DNA of 5,430 nucleotides from Synergistaceae bacterium (GCA_031274465.1 JAISQC010000035.1:1-5430), one strand, 5' to 3'. Shown: positions 1 through 5,358, counted from the stretch's first letter. The notes: generated by a model not told the origin, from the letters alone. A program made the numbers and translations.

Positions 1-156
1 CTGGAGTGGCTGCGCATTCAGGAGAAAAAGCTGGATTTTCTGAAAAACGATCCGAAAGGGCAAGCCATAGAGCCGTCTAAACGCGAACGCTGGATCAAAG
101 AAGCGGAAGCCGCCATAGCAGACGCGAGGAAAAAACTCGACGTCCGCTCAAAATAA
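1..156 (+). CDS. C-terminal end of an unrecognised charged protein (partial)
   Basis: Frame 1 is open from the first base of the window to a TAA at 154-156, giving 51 residues; the start lies outside. The peptide is rich in Lys, Glu, Arg and Ala with spaced Leu/Ile, and has no Cys and few Gly, so it looks like an amphipathic helical or coiled-coil tail. It ends in a basic stretch (ARKKLDVRSK). I do not recognise the family and assign no function. Support is limited to the open frame, plausible composition and codon use. The next stretch on the same strand is decayed sequence, so this gene may be the last intact one before a degraded segment. It could also be a remnant itself. Confidence 0.5.
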   Translation: MEWLRIQEKKLDFLKNDPKGQAIEPSKRERWIKEAEAAIADARKKLDVRSK

Positions 157-177
157 TTTCACGCGGGCGATGAGCGG
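144..177 (+). repeat. Inverted repeat spanning the stop codon of the first gene
   Basis: CCGCTCA at 144-150 is exactly complementary to TGAGCGG at 171-177, giving a possible 7-bp stem with a 20-nt AT-rich loop that contains the TAA stop at 154-156. No T-run follows on either strand, so it is not a standard intrinsic terminator. It may act as a 3'-end hairpin or be coincidental. Confidence 0.25.
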
Positions 178-412
178 GAACGATTATGAGGTAATGATGT
201 GCCTCCTTCAAGGACGCCCATACCCTGATAGTCGATGGCAAGAGCCGGCAGACGAAGCTCGAACATGAAAAGATCCTGGTGAGCGTCGGCAGGCACACAA
301 AGGCAAAGCAATTATCGCAGGAGGCGGCGAAGGGGTAATAAAGATGCTATCGGACTCTAAGTACGGCGAGATTCTGGGGCTCCATATTTTAGGCCCTAGA
401 ATCGAAGCAAGC
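170..412 (+). pseudogene. Decayed dihydrolipoamide dehydrogenase-like fragment
   Basis: Three short stretches in two frames resemble consecutive parts of a pyridine nucleotide-disulfide oxidoreductase of the dihydrolipoyl dehydrogenase type. Frame 2 (about 179-196) gives DYEVM, as in the 'gvevmtga' segment. Frame 3 (about 201-335) gives ASFKDAHTLIVDGK, then KLEHEKILVSVGR, matching the strand before the conserved 'LVavGR' of the NAD-binding region. Frame 2 again (about 326-412) gives GEGVIKMLSDSKYGEILG and LHILGPRIEA, matching the start of the dimerisation domain ('GfvKi..d..tgeiLGvhivGp'). Intact family members have roughly 90-100 residues between the VGR motif and the dimerisation strand; here there are about 15. 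The N-terminal FAD domain with the redox disulfide and the C-terminal HPT active-site segment are absent. This is therefore a remnant with an internal deletion and frameshifts, not one sequencing error. The family call comes from motif memory, not a search. Confidence 0.6.
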
Positions 413-462
413 TTCCGGAGGAATATATACACTTCTGTGAGGCAACGAAAGGATTTGATGCA

Positions 463-684
463 ATGGGAAAAAAGTTAGTGACGGACGGTTCGCTTCAAAA
501 ATCGCCGGAAGGGGTTTCATGGGGCGATCTCCCGTTCACAGTGGCGATAGTATTCTGCTTTCTCATACGGGACTGGAAAATCCTGCTGATAACGCGGGCC
601 AACGAGCCATACAAAGGCAGTCGCCCCAAGGTTCTCAGTAAGGTCATTTCATTCAGTGCTCACCTTGAATGGCTTCCGTGTTGA
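463..684 (+). pseudogene. Truncated Nudix hydrolase-like gene lacking the Nudix box
   Basis: The frame starts at ATG 463, preceded by AAAGGA (448-453) at good spacing, so the translation start looks original. Residues 23-52 (LPFTVAIVFCFLIRD, then WKILLITRANEPYKG) match the first beta strands of Nudix hydrolases, where the pattern 'kvLLikRanePykGkWalPGGfvE' is common. After residue about 53 (position about 622) the similarity stops. The expected W-x-x-PGG and the catalytic Nudix box GX5EX7REUXEEXGU are missing, and a TGA follows at 682-684 after an unrelated tail. The 73 residues compare with roughly 130-170 for an intact Nudix protein. The enzyme would lack its metal-binding glutamates, so no hydrolase activity is expected. 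It adjoins the decayed lipoamide dehydrogenase-like fragment on the same strand and converges on the minus-strand hydratase gene. It could be a deletion product, or a small ORF that is still translated. Confidence 0.55.
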
Positions 685-715
685 AATTCGGGACGTATTT
701 GGTTTTGCCGCGTCC

Positions 716-1507
716 CTACTTTCCCCCGAAGGAAGCTGAGCGCTTTTCGAGAAATGCTTTCATGCCCTCGATTCTGTCCGATGTCGCGAACGTAGTCGTG
801 AATGCCTCAGCTTCGTACGACATCCCCGACGCAAGATCGACGTCTTGGGAGAGATTGATTGCGCGTTTGGCAATTCGAACGGCGACAGGCGCTTTTTTCA
901 TTATGACCTTCGCGATCTCGCGCGCCCTTTCGATCAACCGATCCGCCGGAACAACCTCCTCCACTAGCCCGATCCGAAGCGCATCCGACGCGCTCACCAT
1001 TTCGCCGGTAAGGATTATGTAGTTCGCCATCCCGTTTCCCACGAGGCGGGGCAAACGTTGAGTTCCACCGAATCCGGGTATGATCCCGAGGTTGACCTCT
1101 GGCTGCCCGAAACGGGCATTCTCGGACGCTATCCTGATATCGCAGCTAAGAGCAAGTTCGCTGCCACCCCCGAGAGCGTATCCGTTCACCGCAGCTATCA
1201 CTGGTTTATCGCTGTTTTCGATATGGGAAAACACCCTCTGGCCGAGCATTCCAAACTCGCGCCCCTCAAGAGGGGTGAACCCGCTCATCTCGGCAATATC
1301 GGCCCCTGCAACGAACGCCTTCTCGCCTGCTCCGGTTATTATGAGCACTTTCGCATTGCCGTTCGCCTCTGCCTCAGCAACAGCCTTGTCCAGTTCCTCG
1401 AGTGTCGCCCTGTTTAGCGCGTTGAGCGCTTTCGGACGAGACATCGTGATAGTGAAAACCCCCTCGGAGATTTCAGTGACAATGTTTTCGTAGGTTGTGT
1501 AGCCCAT
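716..1507 (-). CDS. crt: Enoyl-CoA hydratase / 3-hydroxybutyryl-CoA dehydratase (crotonase)
   Basis: This cytoplasmic crotonase-fold enzyme of 263 residues, the usual length, should interconvert (3S)-3-hydroxyacyl-CoA and 2-enoyl-CoA. RPKALNAL (residues 24-31) and GAGEKAFVAGADIAEM (59-74) form the CoA-binding and first oxyanion-hole segment. ALGGGSELA (111-119) supplies the second oxyanion-hole glycines and catalytic Glu117. GQPEVNLGIIPG (134-145) supplies the second catalytic Glu137. Both glutamates are present, which favours hydratase over isomerase or hydrolase members of the superfamily. The sequence closely resembles clostridial Crt, pointing to a short-chain (C4) substrate, though chain length cannot be proved from sequence. 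The ATG at 1505-1507 follows AGGAGG (1517-1522) at 9 nt, which fixes the start. It is the last gene of the minus-strand block, 137 nt after etfA; no intrinsic terminator is visible beyond its TAG. Confidence 0.93.
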   Translation of the reverse strand: MGYTTYENIVTEISEGVFTITMSRPKALNALNRATLEELDKAVAEAEANGNAKVLIITGAGEKAFVAGADIAEMSGFTPLEGREFGMLGQRVFSHIENSDKPVIAAVNGYALGGGSELALSCDIRIASENARFGQPEVNLGIIPGFGGTQRLPRLVGNGMANYIILTGEMVSASDALRIGLVEEVVPADRLIERAREIAKVIMKKAPVAVRIAKRAINLSQDVDLASGMSYEAEAFTTTFATSDRIEGMKAFLEKRSASFGGK

Positions 1508-1516
1508 GTTATTCTC

Positions 1517-1522
1517 CCTCCT
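1517..1522 (-). promoter_or_regulatory. Ribosome binding site of the crotonase gene
   Basis: AGGAGG read on the minus strand lies 9 nt before the ATG at 1505-1507. It gives this gene strong independent translation initiation, unlike etfA, which relies on coupling. Confidence 0.8.
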
Positions 1523-1563
1523 TGTATTTTTTGTTTCTTGGTATATTTAGAATCTGGATTCCC

Positions 1564-1593
1564 TATATATCCCCGTAATCGCTGTCATCACAA
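1564..1593 (-). promoter_or_regulatory. Possible internal promoter ahead of the crotonase gene
   Basis: On the minus strand, TTGTGA (1593-1588) and TATATA (1569-1564) are separated by 18 nt, a plausible if imperfect sigma-70-type pair. Transcription would start near 1557 and leave a leader of about 50 nt. The hexamers match the consensus only partly and the region is AT-rich, so chance occurrence is possible. Confidence 0.25.
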
Positions 1594-1616
1594 GGAAACA
1601 TCTTAATAATCTGCCG

Positions 1617-1636
1617 TGGTTTCAGGTTAGAAACCA
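1617..1636 (-). other. Small hairpin just after the etfA stop codon
   Basis: TGGTTTC (1617-1623) and GAAACCA (1630-1636) are perfect inverted repeats of 7 bp with a 6-nt loop, starting 8 nt past the etfA TGA at 1645-1647. No T-run follows on the minus strand, so it is not a canonical intrinsic terminator. It could stabilise the upstream acd-etfBA transcript or partly attenuate read-through into crt. Confidence 0.35.
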
Positions 1637-1644
1637 AACATAAA

Positions 1645-2634
1645 TCACCTGCGGACAGAGGGTCTCACGGCATCCATCAGCAAGGGGAGAATGCGGTTCA
1701 AATCGGCTACGACGCGAAAATCGGAGACTTCGAAAATAGGAGCCCCCTCGTCGCGATTTATGCTTATCACCACGCAGGCCTCGTTCATCCCGCAGACGTG
1801 ATGAGTGGCTCCGGAGACGCCGAACCCCAGATAGACCTTGGGGCGAATGCTCTGGCCGCTCGTTCCCACCATCCTGTTCTCCTCGCACCACCCTTCGTCA
1901 ACGGCGGGGCGAGTGCACGCGGCAGCGCCGCCCAAGCGCTCTGCCAGTTCCTCCAGAAGAAGCCAGTTCTCCTTGTTCCCTACGCCGAAACCGCCGCAGA
2001 TGACGACATCAGCCTCGGAAAGCGGGCGCCCTTTTGGATGGCGGCGCTCGATTCCTATCGGCACGAGCCTTCGCTCATCTGAGGCATCCTCTGGAATATC
2101 CAGTTTTACGATGCGAAACTCGGATGATGCTTGTGGTTTTTTGACAAATATGCCGGGCTTGACGCTTGCCATCTGCGGCGTGGAGTTCGGGCAGAGGATC
2201 TCGCCTATCACCCTTCCCCCAAACGACGGGACAAGCGCGGACAAACCCTTTCGATCATTTATGCGCAGATCGACGCAGTGCGCCGCCATCCCGGTCCTGA
2301 GCCTCGCTGCGACAGCGGGGCCAAGCGCGGACCCGATCGACGTGGCAGCGAAAAGGTAGATATCAGGGCGCCACAATTCAACCGCTCCCACAAGGAGCGG
2401 GACATGCGAAAGCGGCGAGTAGAGGGCGAGCGATGGGGCGTCCGCAAGGTAAACCGTCCCGGCGCCGTATTCAGCAAGGCGGCCTGCCTCGGAAGCCACG
2501 CCGCTGCCGATGAGGGTTGCCTCCATATCGGCGCCACCCAGATCATCCGCAAGGTCGCGCGCTTTCGAAAGGAGTTCGAAAGTCACATCGGTGATCCTGC
2601 CGTCCGATACGTCGGAATGCACCCAGATTTTCAT
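1645..2634 (-). CDS. etfA: Electron transfer flavoprotein alpha subunit
   Basis: The 329-residue subunit has the normal length for EtfA/FixB. It pairs with EtfB and carries the FAD that shuttles electrons to and from acyl-CoA dehydrogenase. The N-terminal half is the ETF alpha/beta domain. The C-terminal FAD domain (from about residue 205) is clear: GGFGVG (214-219), TRPAVDEGW (241-249) containing the conserved flavin-contacting Arg242, GTSGQSIRPK (257-266), GVSGATHH (272-279), and SINRDEGAPIFEVSDF near 291-306. There are departures from the commonest forms: Thr for Ser before the Arg, GTSG for GQTG, and a His at position 278 where many family members have Gln in the 'ISGAIQH' motif. The start ATG (2632-2634) overlaps the etfB stop as ATGA and has no good Shine-Dalgarno of its own, so translation is probably coupled to etfB. 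Confidence 0.94.
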   Translation of the reverse strand: MKIWVHSDVSDGRITDVTFELLSKARDLADDLGGADMEATLIGSGVASEAGRLAEYGAGTVYLADAPSLALYSPLSHVPLLVGAVELWRPDIYLFAATSIGSALGPAVAARLRTGMAAHCVDLRINDRKGLSALVPSFGGRVIGEILCPNSTPQMASVKPGIFVKKPQASSEFRIVKLDIPEDASDERRLVPIGIERRHPKGRPLSEADVVICGGFGVGNKENWLLLEELAERLGGAAACTRPAVDEGWCEENRMVGTSGQSIRPKVYLGFGVSGATHHVCGMNEACVVISINRDEGAPIFEVSDFRVVADLNRILPLLMDAVRPSVRR

Positions 2635-3497
2635 GGCTCAAACACCAGCGACACCCCATTCGACCTCATAACGGCAAATATGCGCTCAACGATCTCCTCC
2701 GGCGTTCCGGTCAGCGTTTCGCCGGAGCGCTTGAGGTCAGGGGTGAATATCTCCCCCGGCTGGGTAGGAGAGCCGCTGAGCCCAATAAGGCCGGAGTCCA
2801 TTCCATGCCCGTCATCTTCGGCGAAATCGGCAAGCCCCCAGACTGTAAGTGGCTTGTTCTTCGCCTTCATGATCCCCATCACCGAGGTAAAACGAGGTTT
2901 GTTCATCTCTCTGGAGACTCCAAGGACGAGCGGGGTTCTGCCAACCCACTCCATGAAACCGTTCTCAATTTTTGTCCTGAGCTTGAACGATTCCCTCCCG
3001 CCAGATGAATCAGGCGAAACAGACTCTATGGAAAAAACGTTCCAAAGGTGGGGGAAGGCAAGCCATTCACCGAGCTGCGAGGACACCTGAGCTGTGGCGC
3101 CATCAGCACTTTCGCATCCGCAGAACACGAAATCGAACGGGAGCCCTCTCTCGAGTTCGATTTTTTTTAACCCCTTGTACAATGTGTATGACGTGGCGAG
3201 CGTGTCCGCGCCGCCAAAAGCCCTGTCGCTCAAAAGATAAGCCGCGTCGGCGCCCATAGCCAGGACCTCGCGCAGAATCTCTCTCGCATCGGGCGGTGCC
3301 ATCGAAATCGCCGCAACGTATCCGCCGAACCGCTCTCGCAATTGCATGGCCGCCTCGACCGCGTTTTTGTCGACGGGGTTGATCATGGTGGGAATGCCAG
3401 AGCGAACGATGGTCTTCCTCTGTGGGTCGATAGTGATCCTGTCGTAATATTTTGGGTCCGGCACGGGTTTAATGCAGACCGCAACGTTGTAAGGCAT
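2631..3497 (-). CDS. etfB: Electron transfer flavoprotein beta subunit
   Basis: The 288-residue protein is somewhat longer than the usual 250-265. It forms the EtfAB heterodimer with the following gene. The N-terminal VAVCIKPVPDP (5-15) is the typical EtfB opening, followed by INPVDKNAVEAA (39-50), then AMGADAAYLL (80-89) and SDRAFGGADTLATS (90-103). ESADGATAQV (129-138) corresponds to the nucleotide-binding 'iDgdtgqv' segment. The SDRAFGGADT stretch resembles the beta-subunits of NAD-linked, bifurcating ETFs rather than mitochondrial-type ETF, which holds AMP there; this is a family inference. The classical EtfB signature (V-x-R-E-x-x-G-G) is degenerate here (TKIENGFMEW). Two loops, around residues 155-170 and 225-255, probably explain the extra length. 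The gene starts 10 nt after the dehydrogenase stop with GAGG close to its ATG, and ends overlapping etfA by 4 nt. Confidence 0.93.
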   Translation of the reverse strand: MPYNVAVCIKPVPDPKYYDRITIDPQRKTIVRSGIPTMINPVDKNAVEAAMQLRERFGGYVAAISMAPPDAREILREVLAMGADAAYLLSDRAFGGADTLATSYTLYKGLKKIELERGLPFDFVFCGCESADGATAQVSSQLGEWLAFPHLWNVFSIESVSPDSSGGRESFKLRTKIENGFMEWVGRTPLVLGVSREMNKPRFTSVMGIMKAKNKPLTVWGLADFAEDDGHGMDSGLIGLSGSPTQPGEIFTPDLKRSGETLTGTPEEIVERIFAVMRSNGVSLVFEP

Positions 3498-3507
3498 GTT
3501 CCTCAGC

Positions 3508-4665
3508 TCAGGCCTGGAAATCTTTCAGCGTTCCGCCGGCAATGACGATCTGATGGATATGCGACGTGCCGCCGGACGGGATGGACGTCAGCGCATCGCG
3601 CAGGAAGCGCCCGACAGCATACTCGTTTATCACCCCATAACCGCCCATCAGGTCCATCGTTCTCTTTGCGGCTTCCACAGACGCCTCGGTCGAATAGAGC
3701 TTGGCTGTGGCGACCTCATTGGCGCATGGCAGAGCAGCGTCTTTCAGGCTCGCCGCATAGTACGTCAGCAGGCGCGCCGCCTCGTAAGACGTCCTTATCT
3801 TCGCAATTTCGAACTGTATCGCTTGCAGCTTCGCGATCGGTTTCCCGTAAACGATCCTCTCATTGGCGAACTTTATCGCCTCTTCGAGACAGCCGCGCAG
3901 TATGCCGACCGCTATCGCGCTCATGCCGCCGCGCCCGATCTCGCTTATTCCCTCCATGCCTATCCGCGAACCGCCGCCCTCCTTGCCCAACAGCGCGGCG
4001 TCAGACAATTTTGCGTCCGCGAACACGAGGTCGCCGGTGACGGAGGCCCTGAGTCCAAGCTTATGTTCCTTGCGGCCGGGTTCGAAACCTTTGGCGCCTC
4101 TTTCGACAATGAAAGCGCTGAGCTTGTTGCGGCCTTTTTCATCCTCCCCGGTCTTGGCTGTAAAGACAGTTACGTCCGCGTTGTGGGAGTTCGTGATGAA
4201 ACACTTCCTGCCGTTTACAATCCAACCAGTATCTGCCTTCTCCGCCAGAGTCTTCTGTCCGCTGAAATCAGAACCGCCGCCCGGCTCCGTCACGGCGAGC
4301 CCGCATATTTTCGCCCCGGAGCAGAGATAGGGGAGATAATTATCCTTCTGCTCGTCCGATCCATACTGGAGAATCGGATAAATGCCCAAGTGGTGAGTCA
4401 TTATGGTCATGCCGAGCCCGGCTGAGTGCCGGGAAATCTCCTCCAGGCAAATAGCGCGTTCGACGTGCCCCAAGCCGGCGCCACCGTAACGTTCCGGGAC
4501 GAAAATGCCATTCACGCCAAGTTCGCCCAGCTTTTTGAAGACATCCCCCGGACACACATCCTTCTCGTCCCATTCAGAAGCCAATGGCGCAACTTCTGAC
4601 TCCACGAACTCTCTGATGGCCTTTCGAAGCATCTTCTGTTCTTCGCTGAACTCGAAAAAATGCAC
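3508..4665 (-). CDS. Acyl-CoA dehydrogenase (short-chain type, Etf-linked)
   Basis: This FAD enzyme interconverts acyl-CoA and 2-enoyl-CoA with Etf as electron partner. I start it at GTG 4663-4665 because a perfect AGGAGG (4673-4678) lies 7 nt upstream and the protein then opens FFEFSEEQKMLRK, as family members do. An upstream ATG at 4690-4692 would add nine residues that include the Shine-Dalgarno itself. The 385 residues fit the family. The N-terminal helical domain includes FVPERYGGAGLG (55-66). The middle domain has the flavin motif LAVTEPGGGSD (123-133) and GWIVNGRKCFITNS (147-160). In the C-terminal domain, NERIVYGKPI (268-277) and DLMGGYG (338-344) are present. The oddity is PSGGTSH (363-369), where butyryl- and medium-chain enzymes have the catalytic Glu of 'YEGT'. 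The alternative base position of isovaleryl-CoA dehydrogenase also appears to be Gly (244). The substrate is therefore uncertain; linkage to etfBA and crt favours a short-chain acyl-CoA. Confidence 0.92.
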   Translation of the reverse strand: MHFFEFSEEQKMLRKAIREFVESEVAPLASEWDEKDVCPGDVFKKLGELGVNGIFVPERYGGAGLGHVERAICLEEISRHSAGLGMTIMTHHLGIYPILQYGSDEQKDNYLPYLCSGAKICGLAVTEPGGGSDFSGQKTLAEKADTGWIVNGRKCFITNSHNADVTVFTAKTGEDEKGRNKLSAFIVERGAKGFEPGRKEHKLGLRASVTGDLVFADAKLSDAALLGKEGGGSRIGMEGISEIGRGGMSAIAVGILRGCLEEAIKFANERIVYGKPIAKLQAIQFEIAKIRTSYEAARLLTYYAASLKDAALPCANEVATAKLYSTEASVEAAKRTMDLMGGYGVINEYAVGRFLRDALTSIPSGGTSHIHQIVIAGGTLKDFQA

Positions 4666-4672
4666 AAAAATT

Positions 4673-4678
4673 CCTCCT
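4673..4678 (-). promoter_or_regulatory. Ribosome binding site that sets the GTG start of the acyl-CoA dehydrogenase
   Basis: A perfect AGGAGG on the minus strand sits 7 nt before GTG 4665-4663. It lies inside the reading frame extended to the upstream ATG, so the longer start is unlikely. Confidence 0.85.
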
Positions 4679-4758
4679 ATCGCCTGCATCAAGGCGAAAT
4701 AAAATAGGCATCTGCCACGCTTTAGGATATTTTTAGAACTTCTCCACAGATATTAAAA

Positions 4759-4775
4759 TATGATACACTATGATA
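4759..4775 (+). repeat. TATGATA direct repeat (10-bp period), -10-like elements
   Basis: TATGATA occurs at 4759-4765 and again at 4769-4775, one helical turn apart, inside the AT-rich divergent region. Each contains TATGAT, a 5/6 match to the sigma-70 -10 box on the + strand. The only candidate -35 found, TAGAAC at 4734-4739, is weak and 19 nt from the first copy. These may be part of the hxlR-side promoter or a protein-binding repeat. Confidence 0.3.
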
Positions 4776-4799
4776 ATGCTTTAGCTCTAAAAATAATAG

Positions 4800-4838
4800 T
4801 AGGTACTTTAAAGTGCCATAGGCACTAAAAAGTTCCTA
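4800..4838. promoter_or_regulatory. Tandem near-palindromic operator candidate for the HxlR regulator
   Basis: Two related sites lie 19 bp apart, close to two helical turns. Site 1 (4800-4817) is TAGGTACTTTAAAGTGCC and site 2 (4819-4838) begins TAGGCACTAAAAAGTTCC and ends TA. They agree at 14 of 18 positions. Each is itself an inverted repeat of the form GGNACT-N4-AGTNCC. The inner halves make a further perfect palindrome, AGTGCC-ATA-GGCACT (4812-4826). Dimeric winged-helix regulators of the HxlR/YodB family bind inverted ACT/AGT-type half-sites, and such genes are commonly autoregulated. The block ends 31 bp before the hxlR-like start and lies on the far side of the promoter region from the acyl-CoA dehydrogenase gene. 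Assignment to this regulator is inference from position and symmetry. Confidence 0.55.
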
Positions 4839-4869
4839 TGAATGGTTCGCCCGAAGGGAGCAAGAATCG

Positions 4870-5226
4870 ATGAAATCCGTGGAATATGAATGCCCTTTGG
4901 CTCTGTCGCTCGACATTATAGGCGGAAAGTGGAAGGCTCTCGTGATGTATCACTTGAGGAAGGGGGCTCTTCGGACCGGCGAAATAAGGCGCCGCATACC
5001 GAAGATCACGCAGAAGATGCTGACTCAGCAGCTTCGGGAGCTGGAGTCCGACGGCTTGGTGGAGCGCCGCGTATTCGACACGGTGCCGCCCAGAGTGGAG
5101 TACTCGCTGACCAAGCTCGGCGAGACCGCAAAGCCACTCATAGGCGAACTTTGCTCGTGGGGTTCTCTGTATGCTGATTACGCGTCATCGACAAATCAGG
5201 ATAAGATCATTTTCAAGTCTGCATAA
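4870..5226 (+). CDS. HxlR-family winged-helix transcriptional regulator
   Basis: This 118-residue DNA-binding protein has the length and single-domain layout of the HxlR (DUF24, MarR-related) family. CPLALSLDIIGGKWKALVMYHL (8-29) is the family's hallmark N-terminal segment. The helix-turn-helix follows: RTGEIRRRIPKITQKMLTQQL (35-55), then RELESDGLVERR (56-67), with the recognition helix around ITQKMLTQQLREL. The wing carries VPPRVEYSLTKLG (72-84), and LCSWGSLYADY (94-104) is the dimerisation helix. Cys8 is at the conserved N-terminal position used for thiol sensing in YodB-like members; Cys95 is the only other cysteine. AAGGGAG (4854-4860) lies 9 nt before the ATG, confirming the start. The gene is divergent from the acyl-CoA dehydrogenase operon with tandem palindromes between them, so it probably controls itself, the operon, or both. 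The effector is unknown: redox/electrophile or acyl-CoA-related signals are possible. Confidence 0.93.
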   Translation: MKSVEYECPLALSLDIIGGKWKALVMYHLRKGALRTGEIRRRIPKITQKMLTQQLRELESDGLVERRVFDTVPPRVEYSLTKLGETAKPLIGELCSWGSLYADYASSTNQDKIIFKSA

Positions 5227-5358
5227 GGTATTCCGGGCGGTATGGGCGCTTCGCACGGAAACAGGGCCTGCGCGACGAAAAGCCCTCGGAGCTTTCGGCG
5301 TATCTCTGCCTACGGGAGGCTGCGTTTCACGCGGAGCCCTTCCATGCGGGAACTGGAG

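Noticed and set aside
95..432. Minus-strand open frames of 67 and 74 codons over the left decayed region
   Set aside because: They have no ribosome binding site and no family resemblance; the + strand carries readable lipoamide dehydrogenase-like motifs in the same place.
669..1493. Several + strand open frames opposite the crotonase gene
   Set aside because: All are antisense to a complete crotonase with both catalytic glutamates, and their translations are low in recognisable motifs.
2131..3090. Long + strand open frame of about 319 codons across the etfA/etfB junction
   Set aside because: It is antisense to two well-supported genes, its translation resembles no family, and it is Arg/Pro/Ser-rich as expected from the complement of GC-rich third positions.
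3496..4425. Long + strand open frame of about 309 codons opposite the acyl-CoA dehydrogenase
   Set aside because: It is a shadow of the dehydrogenase reading frame, with no credible ribosome binding site or domain.
4690..4692. Upstream ATG as start of the acyl-CoA dehydrogenase
   Set aside because: It would place the perfect AGGAGG within the coding sequence and add nine residues not typical of the family.
5250..5330. Short GC-rich inverted repeats (for example GCCT-ACGGG-AGGC near 5308-5320) as a terminator for the regulator gene
   Set aside because: Stems are only 4 bp and no T-run follows; not a credible intrinsic terminator.
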